A program made the translations under genes and the position numbers. Under the pieces are notes generated by a model that did no database searches, was not told where the DNA came from, and saw only the letters and a program-made list of their open reading frames with translations. Shown here piece by piece: positions 8,010-16,983 of a stretch of 64,000 bases of DNA (the first letter of the stretch is position 1; every line of letters starts with the position of its first letter). The stretch spans positions 70,769 to 134,768 of the forward strand of contig DMMY01000007.1 in assembly GCA_003452935.1 (NCBI GenBank). Direction: 5' to 3'. The DNA is from Elusimicrobiota bacterium. Lineage in GTDB: Bacteria; Elusimicrobiota; Elusimicrobia; UBA1565; UBA9628.

Positions 8010-8789
8010 ATGACCTATTTAAACGCGGCGGTCCTGGGCCTCGTCCAAGGGCTGGGCGAATTTTTGCCCATATCGAGCTCCGCGCACCTGGTGCTCATCC
8101 CCTGGCTCTGCCAATGGGAGTATCAGGGCAAGGCATACGACGTGGCCTTGCATTGGGGCACCATGATCGCGGTCTGCGCCTATTTCCGCAAAGATTGGAT
8201 TCGCCTGATCCGGTCCGGGCTCTCGCGCGAAAGCTCCCCTGAACGCGGCCTGTTCTGGGCCATGATTCTAGCCACTGTTCCCGGCGGCTTGGCCGGACTC
8301 ATGTTAGAAAAACAAGCCGAAACGATATTCAACTTGCCCGCCCCCATCTGCGCGGCCTTGGCCGGCTTCGGGCTCGCGCTGGGATTGGCCGACAAGCTGG
8401 GACGCAAGAATAAAAGCATCGCGTCTTTGAATTGGCGCTCCATATTGATCATCGGCCTGGCCCAGGCCCTGGCCATCATCCCGGGGGTTTCACGCTCAGG
8501 CATCACCATCACCGCGGGCCTGTGCTTGGGCCTGGAGCGCGAACAAGCCGCGAGATTCTCCTTCCTGCTCAGCGTGCCCATCGTGGCGGCGGCCGGGCTG
8601 CTCACGCTTAGGCACGTGGGGGCGGCCGCCCTGACAGGTCCCTTCTGGCTTGGAATAGCGGCCACGGCCCTGACTGGCTGGTTTTCCATCCGCTTCCTGC
8701 TCGCCTATCTCAAAGACCGCGGAATGGGCCTATTCGTCGCTTACCGCGTGCTGTTGGCCCTCTTTTGCATCCTGTGGGCGTGGCGCTAG
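8010..8789 (+). CDS. uppP: Undecaprenyl-diphosphatase
   Basis: UppP (BacA) removes a phosphate from undecaprenyl diphosphate so that the lipid carrier can be reused for cell-wall and polysaccharide export. The 259-residue protein is of usual length. It shows the two signature loops GEFLPISSSAHL (near 12) and PGVSRSGIT (near 160), and about eight membrane segments. The gene overlaps nothing; the DUF167 gene follows 2 bp after its stop, indicating an operon. The start has no strong ribosome site, but the N-terminal sequence begins exactly where the family normally begins. Confidence 0.96.
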   Translation: MTYLNAAVLGLVQGLGEFLPISSSAHLVLIPWLCQWEYQGKAYDVALHWGTMIAVCAYFRKDWIRLIRSGLSRESSPERGLFWAMILATVPGGLAGLMLEKQAETIFNLPAPICAALAGFGLALGLADKLGRKNKSIASLNWRSILIIGLAQALAIIPGVSRSGITITAGLCLGLEREQAARFSFLLSVPIVAAAGLLTLRHVGAAALTGPFWLGIAATALTGWFSIRFLLAYLKDRGMGLFVAYRVLLALFCILWAWR

Positions 8790-8791
8790 TC

Positions 8792-9022
8792 ATGGAAAAA
8801 CTCCTGCGCGTGAAGGTCCATCCGGATTCCAAGGACGACCGCCTCGAGCAAACCGGACCCGCGGCTTTTGTGGCCTGGGTGCGCGCCGAGGCCGAGCGCG
8901 GGCTGGCCAATGCCGCGGTCCTGGGACTTTTAGCTCAGCGCTTGGGCGTCGAGGCCAAGCGGCTGCGCATCGTCAAGGGCGCGACCGCGCCCTCCAAGAT
9001 CGTGGCGATCCTGGGCGATTAA
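8792..9022 (+). CDS. DUF167 family protein (YggU-like)
   Basis: This 76-residue protein has the typical family pattern: RVKVHPDSKDDR near the start, then a central AEAERGLANAAVLGLLA stretch and a C-terminal IVKGATAPSKIV. The fold is known from YggU/MTH637 structures but the function is not. An in-frame start 27 bases upstream would overlap uppP; I chose 8792 because it fits the family N-terminus. Its end overlaps the convergent OPA transporter gene by 4 bp. Confidence 0.88.
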   Translation: MEKLLRVKVHPDSKDDRLEQTGPAAFVAWVRAEAERGLANAAVLGLLAQRLGVEAKRLRIVKGATAPSKIVAILGD

Positions 9023-10356
9023 TCCACGACCGCGGCCGGGGGCCGCTCCTTGTGCGTCACCTCGCCGCGATGCTTGAGCGGCGTCTCGTGCCAGAGCCGG
9101 GTCATGAGAACGGCCCCCATGATCGAGAAAGGGATGATCATCCAGGTCCAGGCGTCCCAACCCCACTTGTCCAGAAAATGGCCCAAAAAGAATCCGGTCA
9201 GGCCCGAGGCCAAGTACTGGACCCCGTCCAGAAGTCCGGCCACGGTGGAAGCCGCCTTGCTGCCGCCAAAGTCCATGGAGGCCGTGCCGGAAAGCATGCC
9301 GTGCACGCCGAATATCCACATGCATGTAAAACCGATCATAAAGGAAGCCGCAGCCGCGGAATGGACGCGCCCTAGGATGATGAGCGACACGATCTGGCCG
9401 AGATAAAACAGGAAGGCCACGGGCGGCCGCCGGGACTGGAACCAATGGTCGGAGAGATACCCGCAGAGCAGCCCGCCGCAGATGCCTCCCACCGTGACGC
9501 CGATGGTGGCCACGGAAAAAAGCGCGCTGCCGTGCTCGATGTTATGGACTTCCTTCAGAAACGGAACAAACCAGAGCATGATCCCCTGGCGCACGAACCC
9601 GGTGCAAAACTCCGAAACCGCCAGGATAATGATCACCCGATTGGTGAAGACGCGGGAGACGAGGTGGTTCCAGTCCACGGGTTTATCCCGGTCAGGATCA
9701 TGGGCCGTGGCATCTCCCGTGTTGAAATCCGGGAAGCCCGCGGCGGCCGGCGTGTCGCGGACCATAAAAAAATCCACGACGCACATAACCCCGATAGCGG
9801 CCGAAGGTATAAGGAACACATAGTACCAAGGCAAATAAGCCAGAATCCAGCCGCCCACGGTCATGGCCAGAAAATAGCCGGAAGAGATCATGATGCCGAA
9901 AATTCCGCCGAACACGCCGCGCTCCTGCACATGGAACCAGGGGGCATTGACCTTGACCACGGAAAGCGCGCCGAAAGACTGGAAGTACTGGTTGGCCGCG
10001 TAGAGCAGGGACATTCCGACGATCAGCTTGGTCTGCCACCCGCTCAAAAAAAGCAAGCCTATGGCCAAATTAAGCAAGGCGGCGCCCAAGGCCCCGAACA
10101 TGATGGCCTTGCGCCCGCCGATGCGGTCCGCCAGGGGCCCGTTGAACATGACGGAGACCGCGTAGGTCCAGAAGCCAGCCGTGGCAATGACGCCGAACTC
10201 GGCCTTGCTCAAATGGAACATGTCCATCATGGTCTTGCCGGCCACGTTAAGGTTGTAGCGTCCCATGTAAAACGTCGCATAGGTCAGGCCCAGGGGGAAC
10301 CAATTGAGGAACCGCCGCGCGCGATATTTGGGACTATGAACGATCAAGCTAGACAT
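9019..10356 (-). CDS. Organophosphate:phosphate antiporter family MFS transporter (GlpT/UhpT-like)
   Basis: The 445-residue membrane protein has about twelve membrane segments. Its N-terminus, LNWFPLGLTYATFYMGRYNLNVA, is typical of the OPA branch of the major facilitator superfamily (GlpT, UhpT, UhpC). Members exchange sugar phosphates or glycerol-3-phosphate for phosphate. The two conserved substrate arginines were not checked in detail, so the substrate is open. AGGAGAG precedes the ATG. It is a single-gene unit on the minus strand, converging on DUF167. Confidence 0.87.
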   Translation of the reverse strand: MSSLIVHSPKYRARRFLNWFPLGLTYATFYMGRYNLNVAGKTMMDMFHLSKAEFGVIATAGFWTYAVSVMFNGPLADRIGGRKAIMFGALGAALLNLAIGLLFLSGWQTKLIVGMSLLYAANQYFQSFGALSVVKVNAPWFHVQERGVFGGIFGIMISSGYFLAMTVGGWILAYLPWYYVFLIPSAAIGVMCVVDFFMVRDTPAAAGFPDFNTGDATAHDPDRDKPVDWNHLVSRVFTNRVIIILAVSEFCTGFVRQGIMLWFVPFLKEVHNIEHGSALFSVATIGVTVGGICGGLLCGYLSDHWFQSRRPPVAFLFYLGQIVSLIILGRVHSAAAASFMIGFTCMWIFGVHGMLSGTASMDFGGSKAASTVAGLLDGVQYLASGLTGFFLGHFLDKWGWDAWTWMIIPFSIMGAVLMTRLWHETPLKHRGEVTHKERPPAAVVD

Positions 10357-10416
10357 GGAAGCTCTCCTGGGAAAAAATTGAGCAACAAATTATGCCAAAT
10401 TCAAGACTGGCCCGCT

Positions 10417-11751
10417 TCAGGCCATTTCGACCAAATGCCGGGCGCGGCCGCGCCAAACCCATAAAAGGGCCACGGCGATGAAGCACAAGCCAAGGCATAG
10501 GCCGATCCAAAAGCCGAGCGCGCCCCAGCCGGCGCGCAAGGCCAGAGCAACGCCCACGGGCAGCCCCACCGCCCAGTACCCCACGACGTTGGCGGCCATG
10601 GGAATGCGCGTCTCGCCCAACCCTCTCAAGGCGCCGGTCAATACCACCTGGATGCCGTCGAAGACTTGAAAGAAAGCGGCTACGGCCAGGAGGCGGACCC
10701 CTATGGCCGTGACTTCCGCATCAACGGTGTAAAGGCCCAGTATCCGCCGCGGCAGAAAGATGAAGGCGGCGCTGGCCAGAGTCATAAACGCGACGCCGAT
10801 GACCAGGGCGGACCAGCCCGAGCGCGCGGCGGATCCGGGCCGGCCTCGGCCCAAGCCTTGTCCCACCCTCACCGCGGCCGCGTAGGAAACCCCGGCGGGA
10901 ACCATCCACGACAGGCTGGCCAAGTTGAGCACTATCTGGTGGGCCGCGGCCGGAACCGGGCCCAGGCGGCCGCACAGCATGGTCACCAGGCTAAACGCCC
11001 CGACCTCGGCGAGCAGCTGCATGCCGGCGGGAAATCCGATGCGCAAAAGCTCCGCCAGGATAACCGGCTTGAACCCATGCCAGCGCCAACGGCTGCGCCG
11101 GATCTCGACGGCCGCGGCGGCCGCGGCCACGGCAAACATGACGCTGTTGGCCGCGAGCATGGCGTACGCCGCGCCGAAAACGCCGCACTCGGGAAACCCC
11201 ATGCGCCCGAAAATCAGGGCATAGTCCAAGAAGGCGTTGACCAGATTGCCCAGGATGACGGCCAATAGCTGCGGCCATGTGATGCTCATGGTCTGAAGAT
11301 ATTGCCGGCAAGCCGCGAAAAAAAGTCCCGGGAACAGGCTCCAGCGAAGTATCTTGAGGTACGCGGCCGTGCCCGCGGCGATACGTCCATCAATTCCCAT
11401 GAACGCGAAGATGCGATCCGAATAGGAGAGAAGCAGGAATACGGGCAGCACGGCCAGAAAGGCCAGGGTCAGGGCGTGGATCAGAACCTCGACGCATTCA
11501 TGGTGCCTGCCCGCGCCGAAAGCGCGCGAGGAAAGAGGATCTATGCCCAGTAAAATGCCCAAGGCCACTATAAAGAGAAGAAAATAGGTCGACCCGGCCA
11601 AGCCCACGGTCGCTATGGCCGCGGCGCCGAGCCTGCCGGCGAAGAGAGTGGCCACGGTGCCATAGAGCACCATGCCCGTCTGCAGCAAGGCGATGGGGGC
11701 GGCCAGCGCCAGCACGGAACGGAACTCCTCGGCCGCCAGGAAGCGCCGCAT
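10417..11751 (-). CDS. MATE family efflux transporter
   Basis: The 444-residue protein has about twelve membrane segments in two similar halves and the MATE hallmarks near the N-terminus (ALAAPIALLQTGMVLYGTVATLFAGRLG). MATE proteins export drugs or metabolites in exchange for Na+ or H+. The frame stays open upstream into the NIF3-like gene. I chose the ATG at 11751 because it matches the family start and lies 23 bp after the NIF3-like stop codon. It is the last gene of the run trmO, SGNH, NIF3-like, MATE. The exported compound is unknown. Confidence 0.88.
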   Translation of the reverse strand: MRRFLAAEEFRSVLALAAPIALLQTGMVLYGTVATLFAGRLGAAAIATVGLAGSTYFLLFIVALGILLGIDPLSSRAFGAGRHHECVEVLIHALTLAFLAVLPVFLLLSYSDRIFAFMGIDGRIAAGTAAYLKILRWSLFPGLFFAACRQYLQTMSITWPQLLAVILGNLVNAFLDYALIFGRMGFPECGVFGAAYAMLAANSVMFAVAAAAAAVEIRRSRWRWHGFKPVILAELLRIGFPAGMQLLAEVGAFSLVTMLCGRLGPVPAAAHQIVLNLASLSWMVPAGVSYAAAVRVGQGLGRGRPGSAARSGWSALVIGVAFMTLASAAFIFLPRRILGLYTVDAEVTAIGVRLLAVAAFFQVFDGIQVVLTGALRGLGETRIPMAANVVGYWAVGLPVGVALALRAGWGALGFWIGLCLGLCFIAVALLWVWRGRARHLVEMA

Positions 11752-11774
11752 TTTATCCGGGGTTTTCTCGCCGC

Positions 11775-12677
11775 CTACCGAGCGCCCACCGTTCGATAGA
11801 TGCAGCCCACGGGCAAGTAGATCACCGGCACCTTGACCAGCTTGGCCACATAATCGCTCAACGCTTTTATGCCGGGTTCTTCCGCGGTGCCGTGATTGAC
11901 GATAATGAGGCTCTTGTTCGCATCCAGCGCCCATTGACCGGCCTCCCAGCTTTGATTGCCGTCATCCGTGACTACCAACACGTCGGCGCCCATAAGCGCC
12001 ATGTCACGCCACCTGGTGCCAACGCCGGTCCCCGTGATGATGCGCCTCGTCTTGCGGGCGGGATCGCCGACGACGCCCACGGTTCTCTGGCCCAAGGGAC
12101 GCACACGCGCCGCGATCCTGCGGGAGAGTTCATCGAGAGTCAGGCCCCCCGTGTCATAAACCTCGTAAATCATATTTCCGGCCAGGGGTTTGCCCTTGAA
12201 CCCCAGCCATTTAGGCCACGAGGATCGAACCCCGAACCCGGGGATCAAATCCTCAACGTTGTGGCAGCGGTAGAGCACCATCCCGGTTTTTTTGAGCCAG
12301 GCGGCCTTGCGCGCGGCGGCGTCCTCCTCGCCGGGCAATGGTTGCGCGGCGATCTGAGTGCCATAAGGCGGCTCATGCACGATAAACAAATTCGCCCCGC
12401 GTTTCAAAGCCTCTTTAAGAAGCGCCTCCGTGGCCAGCCAACTGACGGCAATGCCTCGGATTTCCGTATCGGGATCACCGGCGAGAATGCCGTCCCCGGC
12501 CCAATTCACCGGAAATTTCAGATTGCCGGCAAACATGGGATTGGCGCGCAGCCTGCGATCGCCTTCAGCTTCCAAGCGGGCGCGGATTTCCCTGGCCGTC
12601 AAGGCGGCAGCCGGGGGGCAGCAAGCGACCACCGCCGCCATGGCCAAGGCGAAACATTTAGCGGCGGATAAAATCAT
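11775..12677 (-). CDS. NIF3-like metal-centre protein with an export signal
   Basis: The 300-residue protein resembles the NIF3/YbgI family, which forms hexamers holding a two-metal centre. IVHEPP, YRCHNVED and a C-terminal VNHGTAEEPG supply likely metal ligands, although the usual paired histidines are here His-Glu. Oddly, the protein begins with a classical Sec signal (SAAKCFALAMAAVVACCPPAAA), whereas the family is cytoplasmic. The start at 12677 was chosen because the signal follows directly. It overlaps the end of the SGNH hydrolase gene by 20 bp. An envelope role is inferred from the signal and from the exported hydrolase upstream. Confidence 0.8.
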   Translation of the reverse strand: MILSAAKCFALAMAAVVACCPPAAALTAREIRARLEAEGDRRLRANPMFAGNLKFPVNWAGDGILAGDPDTEIRGIAVSWLATEALLKEALKRGANLFIVHEPPYGTQIAAQPLPGEEDAAARKAAWLKKTGMVLYRCHNVEDLIPGFGVRSSWPKWLGFKGKPLAGNMIYEVYDTGGLTLDELSRRIAARVRPLGQRTVGVVGDPARKTRRIITGTGVGTRWRDMALMGADVLVVTDDGNQSWEAGQWALDANKSLIIVNHGTAEEPGIKALSDYVAKLVKVPVIYLPVGCIYRTVGAR

Positions 12678-13818
12678 GGATCCACGGCGCGACGAGCTTG
12701 TGTCCGGCGGGCGTGAAATGACAATCATCATAGAATAAAGGACTCCTCATGGAACGATAATCCCTGCGCAGCAGCGGCAGCAGGTCAAGAACGTCCAAAT
12801 CAAGCCTCCGCGCCAAGGCCTTGAGCCGGCGCTGAGGAAAATCGTCCACGAAATCGGACTCGACTTGAAATCGGACGGGAAACGCGACAAAAACCAGGCG
12901 TATGCCGCGCGCTCGGCATACGTCCCGGAAACGTTCCAAGACCGGCTCCATCTTCGCCCAAGAAACCTCGCTCCAAGCGCCGCCCCAATCCAAGGCCGCG
13001 TCGCAAATAAGGCGATTGAAAGCCGCCCTGTCTTTGCGCCAGTCTCCGGGCCCAACAGGCAGGCGCGCGCATAAATCCTTTTCGATCCGCCGCCGCTCCA
13101 GGCCGTTGACTCGGTAAAGAACGGAGCGCCCCAGGCGCGGGCTGAGCGCCGGCAACGCCCTAAGGACATAGCAGGCCAGCCAGCTCTTGGCGAGCACTTC
13201 CGGCAAGCGCGTCATTTGAAACGCGGGAGACGGCGCGAAATCATTGAGATAATAGTCCAACACGACTATATCGGGCCGCACGCCGAGCCCGCTCTCCTGA
13301 AGGATCGCCAGCTCCGTATCAAGGTCGACCGAGCCCACCCCGGCATTGATGGTCTCCAAGGGCTCGCCGCGGGCGCGGGCCAGCCGCTCCACCTGCCTCA
13401 CGAAAGTCTCGTTTTCATCGACAAAAGTGCCGAACGTGATGCTGTCTCCCAAGAACAGCGCGCGCCGGCCGCGCTTGGGTCCGATCTCGCGGTTGCGATA
13501 GCCCAAAGAGTTGGTGCTGACGACTTGATCGCGATTAACGGGGGCGCCGTAGTGAAGCGACACGGCGCGGTTGGGACGCAAGCGCAAGCCCAACGGCGTT
13601 TCCACATAGACGCCGTCGGCTCGATTGCTGAAGAGACCGGGCGCTTGGCGGTTGACTTCGACGCTGCGCGGCCTCGGCATCGCCAACCGAAGAAAAAGCT
13701 CAAGGGCGAGCAGGGCCGTCCCCATGGACAGACATATCACGATAGCCGCGAATAAAAAATTCTTGCGGTTAAAAGGGCGTCCGCTGAGGAAAGACTTCAG
13801 TTTCATCGATGTTATCAT
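12658..13818 (-). CDS. Membrane-anchored SGNH/GDSL hydrolase
   Basis: The 386-residue protein has one N-terminal membrane segment (about 24-45) and an SGNH hydrolase domain outside. GDSIT near 123 supplies the nucleophile serine, NAGVGS the glycine block, YYLNDF the asparagine block, and DDCHFTPAGH near 365 the catalytic Asp/His. Such enzymes remove acetyl or other esters from polysaccharides or lipids. A second ATG lies four codons in (13806). Neither start has a well-spaced ribosome site, so the exact start is uncertain. It lies 9 bp after trmO. Confidence 0.86.
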   Translation of the reverse strand: MITSMKLKSFLSGRPFNRKNFLFAAIVICLSMGTALLALELFLRLAMPRPRSVEVNRQAPGLFSNRADGVYVETPLGLRLRPNRAVSLHYGAPVNRDQVVSTNSLGYRNREIGPKRGRRALFLGDSITFGTFVDENETFVRQVERLARARGEPLETINAGVGSVDLDTELAILQESGLGVRPDIVVLDYYLNDFAPSPAFQMTRLPEVLAKSWLACYVLRALPALSPRLGRSVLYRVNGLERRRIEKDLCARLPVGPGDWRKDRAAFNRLICDAALDWGGAWSEVSWAKMEPVLERFRDVCRARGIRLVFVAFPVRFQVESDFVDDFPQRRLKALARRLDLDVLDLLPLLRRDYRSMRSPLFYDDCHFTPAGHKLVAPWIHDFIRR

Positions 13819-13827
13819 ACTCGCCGC

Positions 13828-14574
13828 TCAGGCGCCGAGCCAAAAACCCGTCTGCAAAGGCGGCCTCCGGCGGGAGGCCTCATCGGCCTTCGTCACGCGC
13901 GAGATGATCGCCTGACCGCCGCTGACGCGAAAGTAGGCGTCATAGTGCAAAATGAAAAACGCCAATTCCTTTTCCGGCCGCAGCTGCGCGCGATCCCGGG
14001 GATTGCGCGGGTCGTGCGAGAGGCTTTTGCTGATGAGCCTCTTAAGTCGCGCCCGCCCGCGCGCGGGAACCAGGAGACTGATGTCCTCCAAAGCCTTTGG
14101 CGCAAAGCGCACCCGCATCCGCGGGGCGCGACAGCGCCGCACCCAGCCGGTCCGGGCACGGACCGGACGATCGCAAGAAGAGATATAGGGTTTGACATCC
14201 AAAATCGGAGTGCTGTTGACCAAGTCCACACCGGAGAGGTAAAGCGTGTCGCCTTGGATGCGCTCCAAACGCGCCAGGGTCAGTCCGATGGGGGTGGGCC
14301 GGTGCGGGGAGCGGGAAGCAAATAAGCCCACGGTCTTGCCCTGCAGACGCGGCGGGTGAATTTTAGGCCGGAAGACCTTGTTGGTGTTGAGGTGAAACTC
14401 AAAAAGAAGCCAGACATGGCTGAATTCCTCAAGCCCCTGCAAGGCATGCTCCGGCATGAACTCCGGCCTGATACGCAGGCGCGCCGGGGCCTCCGGGACC
14501 AAGGCGCCCTGGCGCGGGGTGCCGAACTTCTCCCGAAAGCAGGACTCGATGACTCCGATCACGCGGGACTGCAT
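13828..14574 (-). CDS. trmO: tRNA (N6-threonylcarbamoyladenosine(37)-N6)-methyltransferase
   Basis: TrmO (TsaA/YaeB) methylates t6A37 of some threonine tRNAs using S-adenosylmethionine. The 248-residue protein shows the family core: LEEFSHVWLLFEFH, GLFASRSPHRPTPIGLTLARL and a DVKPYI segment after SGVDLVNSTPILDVK. The C-terminal 100 residues form the usual extra domain. A TATAAT (14606-14601, minus strand) predicts a leader of about 20 bases. It heads the four-gene run that ends with the MATE transporter. Confidence 0.92.
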   Translation of the reverse strand: MQSRVIGVIESCFREKFGTPRQGALVPEAPARLRIRPEFMPEHALQGLEEFSHVWLLFEFHLNTNKVFRPKIHPPRLQGKTVGLFASRSPHRPTPIGLTLARLERIQGDTLYLSGVDLVNSTPILDVKPYISSCDRPVRARTGWVRRCRAPRMRVRFAPKALEDISLLVPARGRARLKRLISKSLSHDPRNPRDRAQLRPEKELAFFILHYDAYFRVSGGQAIISRVTKADEASRRRPPLQTGFWLGA

Positions 14575-14600
14575 CAGCGTTGTAACCCCGGCATCATTAG

Positions 14601-14608
14601 ATTATAAT
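14601..14608. promoter_or_regulatory. Second palindromic -10 element (ATTATAAT) between divergent genes
   Basis: ATTATAAT reads the same on both strands. It offers TATAAT leftward for trmO (about 20-base leader) and rightward for the 86-residue gene at 14684 (about 70-base leader). It repeats the design seen at 6821-6830. Confidence 0.45.
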
Positions 14609-14683
14609 CCATCGTCTCGGCCCGAAGCGAGGCAAGCTCAAGCGGACCTTGCATCGCGGCGTGCAATTGGATTAAATCCTCCC

Positions 14684-14944
14684 ATGGCTCAAGATTCGGC
14701 GCGGCATAAGGAAATCATCGATTTCATCGGCAAGACAAAATCAGAGATGCCTTGGCCGCAAATCCAGAACCGCCTTCAAGCGCGCGGCTTCTCCGCCGAT
14801 GAGATCATGGCGGCCGTCGAAGAGGTGTTCCCGGGGCAAAAACGCCCGTCGCAGCGCCGAAGCCTCCGGGCTGGCCTCATAGGCGCGGCCATCGGCCTGA
14901 TCGCATGGCTGCTCTTAGCGGTCCTCTACCACGGTTCCCATTAG
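14684..14944 (+). CDS. Small single-pass membrane protein
   Basis: This 86-residue protein has an N-terminal soluble helical part (about 1-55) whose WPQIQNRLQARGFSADEI stretch resembles a UBA-like or short helical bundle. A single membrane helix follows near the C-terminus (about 63-81), ending HGSH. No function is recognised. The start at 14684 was chosen because upstream in-frame codons run through trmO. It lies divergent to trmO and is followed by an intergenic inverted repeat. Confidence 0.6.
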   Translation: MAQDSARHKEIIDFIGKTKSEMPWPQIQNRLQARGFSADEIMAAVEEVFPGQKRPSQRRSLRAGLIGAAIGLIAWLLLAVLYHGSH

Positions 14945-14959
14945 AAAAGGCTTTAGTTC

Positions 14960-14992
14960 ATAGGCCTTATAGCCCCGACAAGAAAGGCCTAT
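14960..14992. repeat. Inverted repeat of the intergenic TAGGCCT motif
   Basis: ATAGGCCTT (14960-14968) and AAGGCCTAT (14984-14992) form perfect 9-base arms around a 15-base loop, 43 bases before the exported adenylate kinase start. Similar TAGGCC motifs recur in other gaps, at 39208-39250, 56093-56099 and 63845-63850. It could be an operator or a terminator of the 86-residue gene. No T-run follows. Confidence 0.45.
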
Positions 14993-15034
14993 TCGGCCCA
15001 GGCGCGTCCGCGCCAAAATTCCTAAACTGACAAA

Positions 15035-15994
15035 ATGAAGCGCCGCATCCTCTTTTTCCTGGCCCTGGGCTGGGCCAGCCTCGCGCCTCTAGCCGTTCAA
15101 GCCGCTCTTCTCAAGACGCCGGGCAAGGCAGCCCGCGCTCCGACGGCCATGCCGCATCTGGCGGGACATCTGCTTTTAATCGGATCGCCAGCCCGCGCCA
15201 GCACTCTGCCGGCCCCGGCTCTTCTAGCCGCGCCCCTGCCCGGATCAGCGAGTCTTGGGCCCGCGACCCAAGAGCCCCTGGCTGCGGCGGCGGCCGCAGC
15301 CCTGCCCGATGCCGCTCAGAAAGACGCCCCAGCCGAAGCCCTGGCAACCCGGCAGGCTCAAGCCTTTGACAATCCCCAAGCTCCCAGCGCGGCGAACAGC
15401 CCGGGACAGGCGCCGCTCATCGATCATCCTCTTCGTCTCATTATTACCGGCCCGCCCGGCTCGGGCAAGGGCACCTTCTCGTCCCGCATCGCGCGCGATT
15501 ACGGCGTCGCCCATATCTCAGCGGGCGAACTTCTGCGCGAATACGCCAAGAGCCATCCTGAGATCGGCGATATCCTGGCTTCGGGAAAACTGGTGGATTC
15601 AGCGCTCGTCGTGAGCATCGTCGGCCAACGCCTGGCCCAGCCGGACGCCCGCGAGCACGGCTTCATCCTGGACGGCTTTCCCCGCCGGCCGGAGGAAGCG
15701 GCCGCTCTTGAGAAGCTGCTGGGGCCCTCGGGGCTGGATGCAATCATCACCTTGGACGCGTCGGAAGACGAACTCCTGCGCCGCATCCTGGCGCGCGGCC
15801 GCGCCGACGACAAGGCGGACGTCTTCAGGGATCGCATGCGCATCTACCGGGAGCAGACATTGCCGGCGGTGGAACGCTTCAAGCGTTCAGTGCCGACGCT
15901 TTCGCCCGACGTCAACGGTCCGGACATCGAAAGCAATTACTCCCGGGTCAAATCGGCCCTGGGCGCCCTGCTCAATAAAATACTGGGCCGCTAA
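15035..15994 (+). CDS. Exported adenylate kinase-like protein with Ala/Pro-rich leader
   Basis: The first 24 residues are a Sec signal ending VQA. Residues about 25-130 are Ala/Pro/Leu-rich low-complexity sequence. From about 133 a complete adenylate kinase domain begins: Walker A GPPGSGKGT at 139-147, SAGELLRE, GFILDGFPR and a short-LID LARGRADD. Adenylate kinases interconvert AMP, ADP and ATP and are normally cytoplasmic, so a secreted one is odd. TAAACT at 15023-15028 predicts a transcript beginning exactly at the ATG. A periplasmic substrate or a different nucleotide or sugar acceptor is possible. Confidence 0.85.
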   Translation: MKRRILFFLALGWASLAPLAVQAALLKTPGKAARAPTAMPHLAGHLLLIGSPARASTLPAPALLAAPLPGSASLGPATQEPLAAAAAAALPDAAQKDAPAEALATRQAQAFDNPQAPSAANSPGQAPLIDHPLRLIITGPPGSGKGTFSSRIARDYGVAHISAGELLREYAKSHPEIGDILASGKLVDSALVVSIVGQRLAQPDAREHGFILDGFPRRPEEAAALEKLLGPSGLDAIITLDASEDELLRRILARGRADDKADVFRDRMRIYREQTLPAVERFKRSVPTLSPDVNGPDIESNYSRVKSALGALLNKILGR

Positions 15995-16890
15995 TCGGCG
16001 CTGACCGGCTCCCATTCGCCGCGGGCTCGCCGCAAGCCATCCTCCAGGCTCCAAGGCGCTATCTTCAAAAGACGCGCGAGCCCGGTTGAATCCAATGAAG
16101 TATCCCGCGGTCGAGGCGCCGCCAAGCGCATGTCCTCCATGCGCGCCGCCTCGACCAGGCTCTCGGAAAAGCCGAATATCCGGCAAAAAGCCGAGGCGAA
16201 CTCCCAACGCGAGGCCCGGGTCGCTCCCGTCCAATGGAATATCCCGCTGATGTCCGACCGCTCCAGCAAAGCCGCGACGGCCTCGGAAATCTGGGCGTTG
16301 GCCGTGGCGGTCCGCCACTGATCCGTAAAGGCCTGGACTCTCTGCCCTTGGGAAAGCCTCTGGCGCAAAGTGTCTAGAAAGCTAGGCCTGCCGCCATAGG
16401 CCCGGCCATAGACCGTGGCCACGCGCAGGACCGCGGCCCCGGGGCAGGCTTCGAGCGCCGCGTGTTCGGATTCCAGCTTGGTGCGGCCGTAGACGCTCAG
16501 GGGATGGGGAGCGTCCTGCTCCCGATACCACCCGCGCAGGCCGTCGAACACCAGGTCCGTTGAAAAATGCACGAAACGCGCGCCGGCTTTGGCGCAGAGA
16601 CGCGCCAGGCCTTGCGCCGCGTCGCGGTTGACCCGGCCGGCCAGCTCCGGCTGCTTTTCACAGGCGTCCGGCTCGGCCATGGCCGCGGTATGGACCACGG
16701 CCCGCGGCGCGGCTTCGTGGAAGGCTCGCTCCAGGTCCGCGGCGTCAGTCAAATCCACACGGATCATTCCCGGCCCGGGAGGTTGTTTGCCGCAAGTGGA
16801 AACGACATCCCATTTCACGGATAAATCCCGGACCAGACGGCTGCCGATAAATCCCGAGCCTCCGGTCACGAGAAGTCTGGGCTTTGCCAT
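15991..16890 (-). CDS. SDR family sugar-nucleotide reductase, RmlD-like
   Basis: The 299-residue enzyme opens with the Rossmann motif TGGSGFIGS and contains STDLVFDG and the catalytic YGRTK, as in dTDP-4-dehydrorhamnose reductase (RmlD). RmlD makes dTDP-rhamnose for surface polysaccharide. No rmlA, rmlB or rmlC lies in the window, so the exact sugar is uncertain and an extended-SDR relative is equally possible. Its end overlaps the adenylate kinase gene by 4 bp in convergent orientation. Confidence 0.82.
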   Translation of the reverse strand: MAKPRLLVTGGSGFIGSRLVRDLSVKWDVVSTCGKQPPGPGMIRVDLTDAADLERAFHEAAPRAVVHTAAMAEPDACEKQPELAGRVNRDAAQGLARLCAKAGARFVHFSTDLVFDGLRGWYREQDAPHPLSVYGRTKLESEHAALEACPGAAVLRVATVYGRAYGGRPSFLDTLRQRLSQGQRVQAFTDQWRTATANAQISEAVAALLERSDISGIFHWTGATRASRWEFASAFCRIFGFSESLVEAARMEDMRLAAPRPRDTSLDSTGLARLLKIAPWSLEDGLRRARGEWEPVSAD

Positions 16891-16971
16891 ACGCTGGCCA
16901 TGGTATCAGGATTGCCCGCCTTCGTCAATCGCTTGACGTCCGTGAAAATCCCGCTGGATAGGCCGCTTTGT

Positions 16972-16977
16972 TATAAT
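16972..16977 (+). promoter_or_regulatory. Leaderless extended -10 promoter of ispH-ubiA
   Basis: TGT-TATAAT predicts +1 at 16984, the A of the ATG. No good -35 hexamer is found at 16-18 bases upstream, as expected for an extended -10 promoter. Confidence 0.6.
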
Positions 16978-16983
16978 CTATCC

